DNA of 50,614 bases from an uncultured Clostridiaceae bacterium (GCA_949927585.1 CATLFA010000011.1:1-50614), one strand, 5' to 3'. Positions 1 through 8,705 are shown, numbered from the stretch's first letter. The notes: a model not told the origin generated them from the sequence alone. Numbers and translations are program-made.

Positions 1-1
1 G

Positions 2-553
2 TTTATAATTAGTCAATATGGTGGTCCTGATGGAGAGCTTGCTGCTTCTTTAAGATATTTATCTCAAAGATTTGGTATGCCAGATCAAAATGCTAAGGCT
101 ATTTTAAATGATGTTGGTACAGAAGAACTTGCTCACTTGGAAATGGTTGGAACAATAGTACACCAATTAACTGATGGAGTTTGTCCTGAAGAAATTGAAA
201 AAGCTGGACTTGGAGCTTATTATACTGACCATGGTGTCGATGTATACCCTCAATCAGCTGCTGGTACTCCATTTACAGCTGCATATATTGCTGCAAAGGG
301 TGACCCTATTGCTAACTTACAAGAAGACTTAGCTGCAGAGCAAAAAGCAAGAGCAACTTATGAAAAATTAATTGACCTTTGCAAAGATGACCCTGACGTT
401 TTAGATCCACTTCGTTTCTTACGTCAAAGAGAAGTAGTTCACTTCCAAAGATTTGGAGAAGCTCTTCGTGGAGTTCAAGACAAACTTGCTGAAAAGAAAT
501 TTTATATGGCAAATTGTTCTAAAAAAATGTGCAATGATAATAATAATTGCTAA
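2..553 (+). CDS. cotJC: CotJC / manganese-catalase family spore coat protein (5' truncated by window)
   Basis: The reading frame is open from base 2, so the gene starts upstream of the window; the first internal ATG is at 77. The visible part holds the family signature GGPDGELAASLRYLSQRFGM followed by EELAHLEMV, whose Glu and His residues are the kind that bind the dinuclear manganese centre of Mn-catalases. The last third carries another helix with a REVVHF ligand-type motif. The C-terminus ends in a Cys/Asn-rich tail (NCSKKMCNDNNNC), common in clostridial CotJC. The known role of the family is in the spore coat, possibly with peroxide-scavenging activity. It is followed at once by a strong hairpin terminator. 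Confidence 0.9.
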   Translation, partial: FIISQYGGPDGELAASLRYLSQRFGMPDQNAKAILNDVGTEELAHLEMVGTIVHQLTDGVCPEEIEKAGLGAYYTDHGVDVYPQSAAGTPFTAAYIAAKGDPIANLQEDLAAEQKARATYEKLIDLCKDDPDVLDPLRFLRQREVVHFQRFGEALRGVQDKLAEKKFYMANCSKKMCNDNNNC

Positions 554-596
554 AAATCAAAAAAACTTCAGTGTAACTGAAGTTTTTTGATTTTTA
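552..596 (+). terminator. Strong, near-symmetric intrinsic terminator after cotJC
   Basis: CTTCAGTGTAACTGAAG forms the tip of a hairpin, extended by an A-rich arm (AAAAATCAAAAAA) pairing with TTTTTTGATTTTT. The symmetry means it could stop transcription from both sides; the minus-strand gene ending at 609 also runs into it. Confidence 0.9.
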
Positions 597-608
597 GCAT
601 AATATCAT

Positions 609-863
609 TTACAATTCAAATATATTAGCTTTTAACATCATTTGTGATATTTTACTTTTTTCATCTAGTGAAATATCCCATCTACTTGCTATTATACTTC
701 TACCTTTTATATATTCTTGTGTAGGCTCTCCTAAAGTTTTGCATAACTGTTTTTGTAAATCTACTTTATTTGTATATACTGATAGCATTTTTTCTTTATA
801 TAATACATTTATTGTTGTTTCTGTTTCAAATTTGTTTATCTCTTTATATATCTTTTTTTTCAT
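609..863 (-). CDS. Small conserved-looking protein of unknown function (84 aa)
   Basis: Preceded by AGGGGAAAG about 5 bases before the ATG and by a good SigA-type promoter at 893-921, so this is a real, separately transcribed gene. It is a basic, soluble 84-residue protein with no membrane segment or Cys motif. The middle holds GEPTQEYIKGRSIIASRWDI, which may be a small beta-strand domain. No family recognised. Confidence 0.6.
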   Translation of the reverse strand: MKKKIYKEINKFETETTINVLYKEKMLSVYTNKVDLQKQLCKTLGEPTQEYIKGRSIIASRWDISLDEKSKISQMMLKANIFEL

Positions 864-892
864 AACTTTCCCCTATTATTCTTTGTTTTCTT

Positions 893-921
893 ATATTATC
901 ATAAAAGCAAGTAATTTTCAA
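893..921 (-). promoter_or_regulatory. SigA-type promoter for the 84-aa gene
   Basis: On the minus strand, the -35 box TTGAAA (916-921) and -10 box TAATAT (893-898) are separated by exactly 17 bases. The -35 box lies in the loop of the hairpin at 904-936, so the upstream gene's terminator and this promoter overlap. Confidence 0.75.
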
Positions 922-936
922 CTAATTACTTGCTTT
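904..936 (-). terminator. Hairpin terminator overlapping the next promoter
   Basis: A perfect 13-bp stem (AAAGCAAGTAATT paired with AATTACTTGCTTT) with a 7-base loop. On the minus strand it is followed by TTTTATG. It ends the transcript of the gene at 962-2233. Confidence 0.75.
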
Positions 937-961
937 TGTGATAAATACTAGTATTTCTTTC

Positions 962-2233
962 CTATTTTATATCATTTATTGTCATTGTTTTTGCTCCTAT
1001 ATATACATCTCTATTACCGTTTAAAGTATGATATTTTATTATTTTATAATTTTCATATTGATATTCCATACTTCCACCATCTTTATATATATTTGCTTTT
1101 ACTTTCCCGTCTTTTTCGTCTTGATTTGCTTTTACTATAATTTCATTCATCGTTATTCTATTTTCTAATAGTGCATTTCTTAAAGAAATTTCTTCCCCAT
1201 TTATTAAAATATTTACTGATCCATCATATGAATAAATATTATAATCATATTTATTTGTTTCTGATTTATCTAAAATTTTGTTTATTTTAGTATCTGTTTG
1301 TGGTTGTTTGTCATAAAAACGTATTTCAAAGTTTTCGGCTGATTTTAATTCTATTTTTATTGCGTCTACTATAGCTGGGTAGCTTTCCATTACAGTACCT
1401 GTATATGTTATTTTTACATTTGTTCCTACTTGATATATTGGATCATTATCTTCTCCTAAGCCAATAGATATTTTATCTGCTGATTTTCGTATTTCTTCTC
1501 CTTCATTTGGTTCTACTATAATGTAGTTTTGTTTAGATTCTATTATTGTACCATAGAAATATATCCCATCTGCTATTTCGGCATTTGGTAAATAACTGCA
1601 GATATCTATTGAATCGTATATTTTGGAGTTAGAATCTACATATTGTATTTGAGCTACTAATTCTATACTAAGTTTAGTTTCTTCACAACCTTCTTGCAGA
1701 CCTATTGCATAAATTTCCCCTGGTATATCTTCATCTACTGTTATTTTTGGTTCCCCAGCATACCCATCTCTTGTATTATCTCTTTTTACTATATATGTAG
1801 TTTTATTAACTGGCTTTCCACTTAATATATCTGTTTCATCTTTTATTCTGAAGCTTACTTCAGTTATTATAGGTGCTCCTTCTTTTGTATATTCTACTAT
1901 TCTTATTGTATCTTCTTTTCTATTCTCATTATTTCCGCCTGTATTTTTTATAAATTCATCTAGCCTATTTTTATTGTAAATTTTATTATTTGCTATAACA
2001 AAACATTCATCTTTTATTGCTTGATGTAATGAATACTCTTTTGGTAAGTTTTCTAATTCTACATTTTCTGTATTAGGCAAATCTTCTGGAGGTGCATATT
2101 TTTTTCCCCAGGTACTAAATATTACTGGTTTATTACTTTTCATATTTTTCATGTCTATTATGTATAGAATTCCTAAAGCAATTATAAGTATTAAAATTAT
2201 TGCAATTATTATTGTTAATATTTTTTTATTCAT
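962..2233 (-). CDS. Secreted or membrane-anchored protein downstream of the ECF sigma factor
   Basis: Start chosen at the ATG 6 bases after AGGTG; a GTG three codons upstream is the alternative. Residues 5-27 form one hydrophobic segment (KKILTIIIAIILILIIALGI type), a signal anchor, so the remaining 395 residues or so would lie outside the membrane. The rest is acidic and polar, with many Ile/Thr beta-type stretches and no recognised catalytic motif. It lies only 23 bases downstream of the sigma factor gene and is probably co-transcribed. It may be the extracytoplasmic sensor or regulator partner, which is inference from position. No family recognised. Confidence 0.65.
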   Translation of the reverse strand: MNKKILTIIIAIILILIIALGILYIIDMKNMKSNKPVIFSTWGKKYAPPEDLPNTENVELENLPKEYSLHQAIKDECFVIANNKIYNKNRLDEFIKNTGGNNENRKEDTIRIVEYTKEGAPIITEVSFRIKDETDILSGKPVNKTTYIVKRDNTRDGYAGEPKITVDEDIPGEIYAIGLQEGCEETKLSIELVAQIQYVDSNSKIYDSIDICSYLPNAEIADGIYFYGTIIESKQNYIIVEPNEGEEIRKSADKISIGLGEDNDPIYQVGTNVKITYTGTVMESYPAIVDAIKIELKSAENFEIRFYDKQPQTDTKINKILDKSETNKYDYNIYSYDGSVNILINGEEISLRNALLENRITMNEIIVKANQDEKDGKVKANIYKDGGSMEYQYENYKIIKYHTLNGNRDVYIGAKTMTINDIK

Positions 2234-2256
2234 TTTAATCACCTTTTACCTTTCTA

Positions 2257-3186
2257 TTATTTAGATGCTTTTTTCTTTAAGTTTTGTTGGTGTTTTCTAA
2301 AAATATGTGTAAATATTATTGTAATAACTAATAGTATAGAAGAAATGCCTAGTATTCCTATATCATACATATTTATATTATTATTTTGCTGCCTTATTTC
2401 TTCAACTGTTTCTTCTTTTATTTCATTTGTTTGTATACTTTCTTCTATTACCTTTTCGCTTTGTATAATATTTTCCCTTGCATTAGGCAATTCTGATTTC
2501 TGTGTTTCGTCTTCTTTGTCTTTTTGTAAATAATTGTTTTCTTCTTTAATTGTTGGAGCTTCTGCCTCTGTGTTTTCATTTTCGCTAGCTGCCTTCTTTT
2601 TCATATTTACTTCTTTTTGTGTAATGAATAATACAATTGTTATGATGTATAATGATACACTACTTATTAGTGTTTCCAAGGTATGTAGCGATTTATAATA
2701 TTTCCATTGTACTGTTCCTATCGGCATATTTAGTATTTGTGAAATTGCTTTAAATGATAGCCCTGAAAGGATTTTTAATGATACTATTTCTTGTTCTTTT
2801 TCATTTAGTTTTGTAATTATTCTATTAAAAGTATCCTTTTCTATTATTTCATTTAACTCGTTGTTGTCATTATTAATGTAATATATATCTTCTAAGTTTA
2901 ATGCATTTTTTTGCTTTCGTAAGAAATTTAAAGTTTCATTTTTTGTTATAGTATATAGCCAACTTGCTTCACTATTTGTTGGCAAATTATTTGTGTTCAT
3001 ATTCCATATTTTTGTAAATACTGTTTGAGTAATATCTTCACTATTTTCTTTGTTTTTTAATATAGAAAACGAAATTCTATATACTAATTTATTATATTTT
3101 TCATATAATTTGTTGAACTCATTTTCTTCTTTATTTGCTATTCCTTTAAAAATATTGTGAAGTTCTTGTTTATTTATACTTTTCAT
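2257..3186 (-). CDS. ECF-type RNA polymerase sigma factor with C-terminal membrane extension
   Basis: Residues 15-90 are sigma region 2 (FNKLYEKYNKLVYRISFSIL, then the SEDITQTVF recognition helix). Residues 125-172 are region 4 (LNEKEQEIVSLKILSGLSFK, then a helix-turn-helix ending in GTVQWKYY). Ordinary ECF factors stop near residue 180. Here a transmembrane stretch follows (SLYIITIVLFI, 178-190), then a Glu/Lys/Asn-rich linker of about 75 residues, then a second transmembrane helix (ILGISSILLVITIIFTHIF, near 275-293) and a short basic tail. The sigma domain is thus tethered to the membrane, and the linker is predicted to be outside. The promoter is at 3211-3239. Confidence 0.9.
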   Translation of the reverse strand: MKSINKQELHNIFKGIANKEENEFNKLYEKYNKLVYRISFSILKNKENSEDITQTVFTKIWNMNTNNLPTNSEASWLYTITKNETLNFLRKQKNALNLEDIYYINNDNNELNEIIEKDTFNRIITKLNEKEQEIVSLKILSGLSFKAISQILNMPIGTVQWKYYKSLHTLETLISSVSLYIITIVLFITQKEVNMKKKAASENENTEAEAPTIKEENNYLQKDKEDETQKSELPNARENIIQSEKVIEESIQTNEIKEETVEEIRQQNNNINMYDIGILGISSILLVITIIFTHIFRKHQQNLKKKASK

Positions 3187-3210
3187 ATTATTCTTCCTAT
3201 TTTTTTATTA

Positions 3211-3239
3211 ATATTATCATAAAGGTAGTAAATTATCAA
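3211..3239 (-). promoter_or_regulatory. SigA-type promoter for the ECF sigma gene
   Basis: The -35 box TTGATA (3234-3239) and -10 box TAATAT (3211-3216) have a 17-base spacer, in the same setting (TTTATGA before the -10) as the promoters at 893 and 36748. Confidence 0.65.
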
Positions 3240-3397
3240 TTAGTTATAATTATTGCCTACATTATTTAGACACTTTTTGTTTTAGTTTTTGTTGGTTTTT
3301 TATTTCTTTGTTGCTTTTTTTATATTTTGGTGTTATACTATAACAAATTTATAATTATATAACTTTTCTTATTTATTAATAGAAAGGAGAAAATTTT

Positions 3398-3733
3398 ATG
3401 ACAAAATTTATAGGGCCTGAATATCTTATTGGTAATGCTTTTATTTATTTAACTGATGGACGGTGTGTTGAATTAAAAATTATTAACAAATATCGGTTAG
3501 CACTGCAGAAATATTGGAATTTGAATAACCGAGATGCTTTAATCTGGGGAGAAATTAAAGATGCTATTTATGATTATTGTGATTACTTTTCATTTATTCC
3601 ATCTGGTAAAAATACTGGAACAATTATTTTAAATTCTGATATTTCAATTGATGATTTAAAGCATAGATTTGTATGGTACTTACCTACTGGCATTAATAAA
3701 GATTTTGAAATCGTTGCTAAGAGTTTATCTTAA
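3398..3733 (+). CDS. Hypothetical protein (111 aa)
   Basis: Preceded by AGAAAGGAGA at the right distance and followed by a strong terminator, so it is a real single gene. It is a soluble, Tyr/Asp/Trp-rich protein (DALIWGEIKDAIYDYCDYFS). A short unrelated gene with a similar style lies at 26084. No family recognised; it is transcribed divergently from the ECF sigma operon. Confidence 0.6.
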   Translation: MTKFIGPEYLIGNAFIYLTDGRCVELKIINKYRLALQKYWNLNNRDALIWGEIKDAIYDYCDYFSFIPSGKNTGTIILNSDISIDDLKHRFVWYLPTGINKDFEIVAKSLS

Positions 3734-3735
3734 TA

Positions 3736-3790
3736 ATAAAAAGCAAACGTTGAATCATATTTTGACTCAGCGTTTGCTTTTTATTATTTT
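3736..3790 (+). terminator. Intrinsic terminator
   Basis: AAAAAGCAAACGTTGA pairs with TCAGCGTTTGCTTTTT around a short AT-rich loop and is followed by ATTATTTT. It ends the 111-aa gene. Confidence 0.9.
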
Positions 3791-3821
3791 AATTATCATA
3801 TAAGTAACTTATATGATAATT
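3791..3821. repeat. Perfect 14-bp palindrome
   Basis: AATTATCATATAAG, a 3-base spacer TAA, then its exact reverse complement. It stands just past the terminator and has no U-tract, so it is a possible protein-binding site or cruciform rather than a terminator. Confidence 0.6.
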
Positions 3822-3843
3822 AAAAGTAAGATATTATAATATA

Positions 3844-3896
3844 AACTTCCCAAAAGTGCCAGATACCCCATTTGGAAACGTCCCCAAAGGGAAGTT
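3844..3896. repeat. REP-like palindromic element, copy 1
   Basis: The outer arms AACTTCCC and GGGAAGTT enclose a core (AGATACCCCATTTGGAAACG) that recurs with two or three changes at 12919-12957. It stands 3' of ychF and, read on the minus strand, could also help end that transcript. Confidence 0.6.
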
Positions 3897-3899
3897 ATT

Positions 3900-4991
3900 T
3901 TATACATTAAACCTAAATAATACCACATCTCCATCTTGCATTATGTACTCTTTTCCTTCTGAACGTACTAACCCCTTCTCCTTACATGCTACCATTGAGC
4001 CTTCTTTCATTAAATCACTATATGATACTACTTCTGCTCTTATGAAGCCTCTTTCTATATCTGAGTGGATTTTTCCAGCAGCCGCTGGTGCTTTTGTTCC
4101 TTTTTTTATTGTCCATGCTCTTACTTCTGGTTCTCCTGCTGTTAAGAAGCTCATTAACCCTAATAAGTCATAACTTGTTTTTACTACTTTATCTAAGCCT
4201 GACTCTGTTAATCCTAATGCTTCTAACATTTCTTGTTTATCTTCTCCTTCTAATGAAGATAGTTCTTCTTCTATTTTTACACATAGTGGAATAACTTTTG
4301 CTCCCTCTGTTCCAGCAAATTCTTTTACTTCTTTTACTTTTTCGTCATTTTCACTATTTGCCATTTGTTCTTCTGAAACGTTTGCTATGTATAATATGGG
4401 TTTTGAGGTCAATAAGTATAAGTCTTTTATTTCTTCTTTTTCTTCGTCTGTTAGTTCTACTGTTCTTGCACATTTTCCTTGTTCTAGTACTTCCTTTATT
4501 TTCTCAAGAACTGTTATTTCACTCGCTGCTTTTTTATCTGATTTTAGTTTTTTCTTAGCATTTTCTAACCTTCTATCAACCATTTCTATATCTGAAAAAA
4601 TTAATTCTAAATTTATCGTTTCTATATCTCTTAAAGGACTAATACTTCCATCTACATGTACTATATTTGAATCATCAAAACATCTTACAACATGTGCTAT
4701 CGCATCTACTTCACGTATATGTGATAAGAATTTATTTCCTAAACCTTCTCCTTTACTTGCTCCTTTTACTAAGCCTGCTATATCAACAAATTCTATAATT
4801 GCATGTGTTGTTTTTTCTGGATTATACATTTTTGTAAGTTCATCTAATCTTTCGTCTGGAACTGGTACTACTCCTACGTTTGGCTCTATTGTACAAAATG
4901 GATAATTTGCACATTCTGCTCCTGCATTTGTTATACTATTAAATAATGTTGATTTTCCTACATTTGGAAGTCCTACAATTCCTATTTTCAT
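3900..4991 (-). CDS. ychF: Redox-regulated ATPase YchF (Obg-like GTPase family)
   Basis: 363 residues, the usual YchF length. The P-loop GLPNVGKST starts at residue 7, the switch region FVDIAGLVKGASKGEGLGNK follows near 67-86, and the C-terminal TGS-type domain ends in the typical EGKEYIMQDGDVVLFRFNV. The family binds ATP rather than GTP and associates with ribosomes. RBS AGAAGGAAA. The gene stands alone between a REP element and the tRNA. Confidence 0.97.
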   Translation of the reverse strand: MKIGIVGLPNVGKSTLFNSITNAGAECANYPFCTIEPNVGVVPVPDERLDELTKMYNPEKTTHAIIEFVDIAGLVKGASKGEGLGNKFLSHIREVDAIAHVVRCFDDSNIVHVDGSISPLRDIETINLELIFSDIEMVDRRLENAKKKLKSDKKAASEITVLEKIKEVLEQGKCARTVELTDEEKEEIKDLYLLTSKPILYIANVSEEQMANSENDEKVKEVKEFAGTEGAKVIPLCVKIEEELSSLEGEDKQEMLEALGLTESGLDKVVKTSYDLLGLMSFLTAGEPEVRAWTIKKGTKAPAAAGKIHSDIERGFIRAEVVSYSDLMKEGSMVACKEKGLVRSEGKEYIMQDGDVVLFRFNV

Positions 4992-5218
4992 TTATATTTT
5001 CCTTCTTTCTTATTATTCTTTATTTTTACACTTTTTAATATACAACATTTGTGAATTAAAAACAAGGTCATTGATTAATTTTTTGTATAATTTCTTTTTC
5101 ATAATAGTAAAAAGTGAATAATTAAGTGTATAAACTTTCCTAATTTTTCTAATTAAAAATAGCTTATATACTCTTAATTACTCACTATTAGTTCTTAACT
5201 CTTGCCTTAGGCAAACTT

Positions 5219-5294
5219 TGGAGCTGACAATGGGAATTGAACCCATGACCTCTACCTTACCAAGGTAGTGCTCTACCTACTGAGCTATGACAGC
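5219..5294 (-). tRNA. tRNA-Thr (anticodon GGT)
   Basis: Cloverleaf read on the minus strand: acceptor GCTGTCA...TGTCAGC, D arm GCTCAGTAGGTAGAGC, anticodon arm CTACC-TTGGTAA-GGTAG with GGT at 34-36, T arm ATGGG-TTCAATT-CCCAT, and an encoded CCA. The G1:C72 and C2:G71 pairs fit threonine identity. The acceptor stem has one U-U mismatch at the fifth pair. Confidence 0.95.
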
Positions 5295-5301
5295 ATATTT
5301 T

Positions 5302-5327
5302 ATAGGTCGCCTATGGTGGCGACCCTA
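5302..5327. repeat. GC-rich hairpin between sigH and tRNA-Thr
   Basis: ATAGGTCGCC-TATGGT-GGCGACCCTAT forms a stable stem that is unusually GC-rich for this region. On the minus strand it lies between sigH and the tRNA but is followed by A bases, so it is not a classic terminator. It may be a processing site or a REP-like element. Confidence 0.5.
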
Positions 5328-5332
5328 TATAT

Positions 5333-5980
5333 TTATAATTCGTTTACATTTAAGTTTGTTATTGCTTTTTTCCTAATTCTTTGTATTGCATTATCTATTG
5401 ATTTCACTGGTGTATCTAGCTTTTCTGCTATTTGAATATAGCTTTCGCCTTTCATGTATCTATTTAGTACTTGTTTTTCAAAATCACTTAATGACTTATC
5501 TATTGCTATTTCTACTGATTTATAATATTCTTGTTTTGTTATTGTATCTAGTGGGTCCTCTATTTGATGTGCATTATATGTGTCAAATAAACTACTTTCT
5601 TCATCATTTTCATATGCTGAAGCATTTAATGATAAATATGAATTTAGTGGCATATGTTTTTGCCTATTTGATGATTTTATTGCTGTTATTAATTGCCTTT
5701 CAATACACATATTTGCAAATGTTTTAAATGAGTTTTGTTTATCTGCACAATAACTTTTTACTGCCTTATATAGTCCTATTAGTCCTTCTTGTATTATATC
5801 TTCCTTTTCTGCACCTATTATAAAGTATTTGCTAACTTTCATATTAACAAGTTCTTTATACTTATTTATTAAGTATTCAAGCGCATTTTTATCCCCAGCC
5901 TTAGCAATATCTACTAGACCTTCATCACTCATTTCTTTATAATTATTGTTTAATGAATAAAACATATTGCTTTCTTTCAT
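5333..5980 (-). CDS. sigH: RNA polymerase sporulation sigma factor SigH
   Basis: 215 residues, typical for SigH (Spo0H). Region 2 reads EDIIQEGLIGLYKAVKSY and FKTFANMCIERQLITAIKSS, the latter being diagnostic for SigH. Region 4 reads LSDFEKQVLNRYMKGESYIQ and ends in the helix KSIDNAIQRIRKK. The known role is transcription of early sporulation and stationary-phase genes. RBS TAGGAGGA. Divergent from rqcH. Confidence 0.95.
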   Translation of the reverse strand: MKESNMFYSLNNNYKEMSDEGLVDIAKAGDKNALEYLINKYKELVNMKVSKYFIIGAEKEDIIQEGLIGLYKAVKSYCADKQNSFKTFANMCIERQLITAIKSSNRQKHMPLNSYLSLNASAYENDEESSLFDTYNAHQIEDPLDTITKQEYYKSVEIAIDKSLSDFEKQVLNRYMKGESYIQIAEKLDTPVKSIDNAIQRIRKKAITNLNVNEL

Positions 5981-6184
5981 ATAAGTTTATCCTCCTAAGA
6001 TGTTCATTTCTTGCATTATATCCATCAAATCCTAGAATGTCAAGAGGTTTTGCAGTTTTTATTGTTATTTTTATATAAAATATATTTGTTTTACTTGTTT
6101 TTGTTTAATTATTGTTGTATATTAAGTATTGATAATATACTTTTGCTCTTCTAAGGGTAAAATGCATATAGATAGGAGTTTAAT

Positions 6185-7888
6185 ATGGCATTTGATGGAA
6201 TTGTTACAAAACAAGTAGTTCTAGAACTTAAAAATACACTTATTGGTGGCAAGGTTAATAAAGTTTTTGAGCCTAATAAGAATGAAATCATTTTAGGTAT
6301 TTATTGTAATGGAAAAAATTATGCTCTTGATATTTCTATTTCTTCTAATAATTATAGAATGAATTTAACCACTAACAGTAAACCTAACCCTTTGAATGCT
6401 CCTAATTTTTGTATGTTACTTAGAAAGCATTTAGTGGGAGCCCGTATAATTGATATTTATAGTAATTGTTTAGAAAGAATTGTCTTTATTAACTTTGAAG
6501 CTTACAATGAACTTAATGATTTAGTAAATAAAAAATTAATAATTGAACTTATGGGAAAACATAGTAATGTTATTTTGCTTAATGATAAAAACATTATTAT
6601 TGATAGTCTTAGACATTTAGATAGCTTTTCTAATTCATGTAGAGATATTTTACCAGCTCATGAGTATATAAATCCTCCTACTGATAAATTAGATATTTGT
6701 AAAATAGATTTAGATAAGTTTACCCACTTAATAAAAGATGATAAACTTTCTAATATTATACCTAATAGTTTTAGTGGAATTAGTAAAACATTTATTTTAA
6801 ATACTTTAGACGTTTTAAAAATTCCTGATACTGCCTATTCTTCTGAAAATATAACTGAGTTATATAAGTATATAAAAGATATTATAAGAAATTTAGGAAC
6901 AGATAATGTCCTAGCTATTTCTGTAAATGATAAAGATTATACAATGATTTTAAAAAGTCATAGAGATATTTTACAAACCAATTTCTTTTTAGATGATTTT
7001 TATAATAAAAAGGAAAATAATGAAGTTGCCATTAATTATAAGAATAACCTTCTAAAATTGGTACTTTCAGCACTAAAAAAGATTACTAAAAAAGTAAATA
7101 ATATAAATATGAAATTAAAAGAATGTGAAAACATGGAAACTTATAGGATATATGGAGAACTTATTACTTCTAATCTTTATAGAATAAATAATAGTATAAA
7201 TGTTTCTTCCATAAGTTTAGAAAATTATTATGATAATAATAACTTAATAGAAATTCCTTTAGATAAAAGTCTTTCACCTTCATATAATGCAAAAAAATAT
7301 TTTAAAAAGTATAATAAATTAAAAAATACTTTAGAAATTGTAACTATACAAAAATTAGAAGCTACAAAAGAATTAGATTATTTAGAAAGTATAATATATG
7401 AACTAGAGAGTGCTACTTCTACTTCTGAACTTGAAGAAATTGATGTAGAAATTTCTGAAAATATTTTATTTAAAAATACTCAGAAAAATTCTAATGTTAA
7501 GAAAAACAAAGTTAATAAAAGAAAAGCTCATGACGAATATGAGCCTATTACCTATAATGTGGATGGTTTTACTTTGTATGTTGGTAAAAATAATAAACAA
7601 AATGATTATATAACTACTAAACTTGGTAAAAATGAAGACTTATGGTTTCATACTAAAGATATTAGAGGAAGTCATTGTTTATTAAAATGTAATGGAGAAA
7701 ATATAAAAGAACATACTGTTACAACTTGTGCCAGAATTGCCGCTTTTCATAGTAAAGCTAAACTCTCTTCTAATGTACCTGTTGACTATTGTTTTATTAA
7801 AAATGTAAAAAAACCTTCTGGTAGCAAGCCTGGAATGGTTATATATACTAATAATAAAACTTTATATGTTGAACCTAAACAAAACTAA
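6185..7888 (+). CDS. rqcH: RqcH / Rqc2 homologue (NFACT family), ribosome quality control
   Basis: 567 residues, close to the 570 of Bacillus RqcH. The N-terminal NFACT-N domain begins MAFDGIVTKQVVLELKNTL; a Lys/Asn-rich coiled-coil region follows (about 300-420). The C-terminal NFACT-R domain reads DGFTLYVGKNNKQNDYITTK, then LWFHTKDIRGSH and CARIAAFHSKAKLSSNVPVD. The family binds stalled 50S subunits and directs alanine tailing of nascent chains; older annotations call it a fibronectin-binding protein. RBS ATAGGAGT. The last codons and stop lie inside the 34-bp inverted repeat at 7876-7953. Confidence 0.95.
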   Translation: MAFDGIVTKQVVLELKNTLIGGKVNKVFEPNKNEIILGIYCNGKNYALDISISSNNYRMNLTTNSKPNPLNAPNFCMLLRKHLVGARIIDIYSNCLERIVFINFEAYNELNDLVNKKLIIELMGKHSNVILLNDKNIIIDSLRHLDSFSNSCRDILPAHEYINPPTDKLDICKIDLDKFTHLIKDDKLSNIIPNSFSGISKTFILNTLDVLKIPDTAYSSENITELYKYIKDIIRNLGTDNVLAISVNDKDYTMILKSHRDILQTNFFLDDFYNKKENNEVAINYKNNLLKLVLSALKKITKKVNNINMKLKECENMETYRIYGELITSNLYRINNSINVSSISLENYYDNNNLIEIPLDKSLSPSYNAKKYFKKYNKLKNTLEIVTIQKLEATKELDYLESIIYELESATSTSELEEIDVEISENILFKNTQKNSNVKKNKVNKRKAHDEYEPITYNVDGFTLYVGKNNKQNDYITTKLGKNEDLWFHTKDIRGSHCLLKCNGENIKEHTVTTCARIAAFHSKAKLSSNVPVDYCFIKNVKKPSGSKPGMVIYTNNKTLYVEPKQN

Positions 7889-7953
7889 AATAAAAAATGA
7901 AATAAAGTTATAATTAATAAACTTTATTTCATTTTTTATTTTAGTTTTGTTTA
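7876..7953. terminator. 34-bp perfect inverted repeat acting as bidirectional terminator
   Basis: Two perfect 34-base arms (7876-7909 and 7920-7953) surround a 10-base loop. Each arm encodes the last codons (Lys-Gln-Asn) and stop of one of the two convergent genes, and supplies a U-rich tail in both directions. Confidence 0.9.
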
Positions 7954-8624
7954 AATTTTCTTTCAATCTTTTTCGCAATATATATAAATGGAGTATCTAA
8001 TATAGCTACTATTAGCTTTACAGTATAAGTCACAATAGTTAAATTTATTACCACTTTCCATGAATAAATTCCTACAAATGCTATAAATGTAAACAATATA
8101 CTATCTATTAATTGACTTATCATTGTAGAGCAATTATTTCTTACCCATAAAAACTTATCTTGTGGTAATTTATTTTTTATTATATCATATAAATATGTAT
8201 CTAATGTATTACTTATTATATATGTTAATATACTTGCAAAACAAAATCTTGGCATAAAACCAAATATTATATGCATAGAGTCATTTACCAAATCTTGTGA
8301 ATTTGGTATAAATAGTAAATCTATTTGTGTTAAAACTGTAAATACTAGCATAGAAAAAAATCCTATTTTAACTGCTCTCCTAGCTTCTTTTCCTCCATAC
8401 ATTTCACTTAATATATCTGTTGCTAAAAATATTGTACTGTATATGACATTTCCCAAAGTTACTGATATTCCAAACATATCTATACACTTTGTTGCTTCAA
8501 TATTTGCAATAATTGTTGAGATAGCTACCCACACAAATAAACCAGTTTTTCTAAATATTTTATATGATATTATAATTCCAATAAAATTAAATAAAATTGA
8601 TACTATAAATAATATTTCATTCAT
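7941..8624 (-). CDS. yhhQ: Queuosine precursor transporter (YhhQ / VUT family)
   Basis: Start chosen at the ATG six bases after GGAG; a further ATG four codons upstream is less well placed. About 227 residues, with six predicted transmembrane helices. Family signatures: the N-terminal helix pair, the conserved FLATDILSEMYGGKEARRAVKIG loop, and the C-terminal QLIDSILFTFIAF helix. Homologues import preQ0/preQ1 for tRNA queuosine synthesis. No preQ1 riboswitch was seen upstream. Probably last gene of the ligA series. Confidence 0.92.
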   Translation of the reverse strand: MNEILFIVSILFNFIGIIISYKIFRKTGLFVWVAISTIIANIEATKCIDMFGISVTLGNVIYSTIFLATDILSEMYGGKEARRAVKIGFFSMLVFTVLTQIDLLFIPNSQDLVNDSMHIIFGFMPRFCFASILTYIISNTLDTYLYDIIKNKLPQDKFLWVRNNCSTMISQLIDSILFTFIAFVGIYSWKVVINLTIVTYTVKLIVAILDTPFIYIAKKIERKFKQN

Positions 8625-8650
8625 ATTTTTCTCCATTTATTTATCTATAT

Positions 8651-8681
8651 GGAAAGATTTTGAAGTCTTCAAAATCCTTCC
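8651..8681 (-). repeat. Intergenic hairpin upstream of yhhQ
   Basis: Two 15-base arms (GGAAAGATTTTGAAG and CTTCAAAATCCTTCC, one wobble pair) around a single base. No U-tract follows, so attenuation is not supported. It may be an operator or an RNA-processing hairpin between two genes of one operon. Confidence 0.55.
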
Positions 8682-8705
8682 CAAGTCTTTACTTATTTTC
8701 ATTTT

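Noticed and set aside
8637..8705. preQ1 riboswitch in front of yhhQ
   Set aside because: Only a simple hairpin is visible; the short pyrimidine/A-rich preQ1 core was not found.
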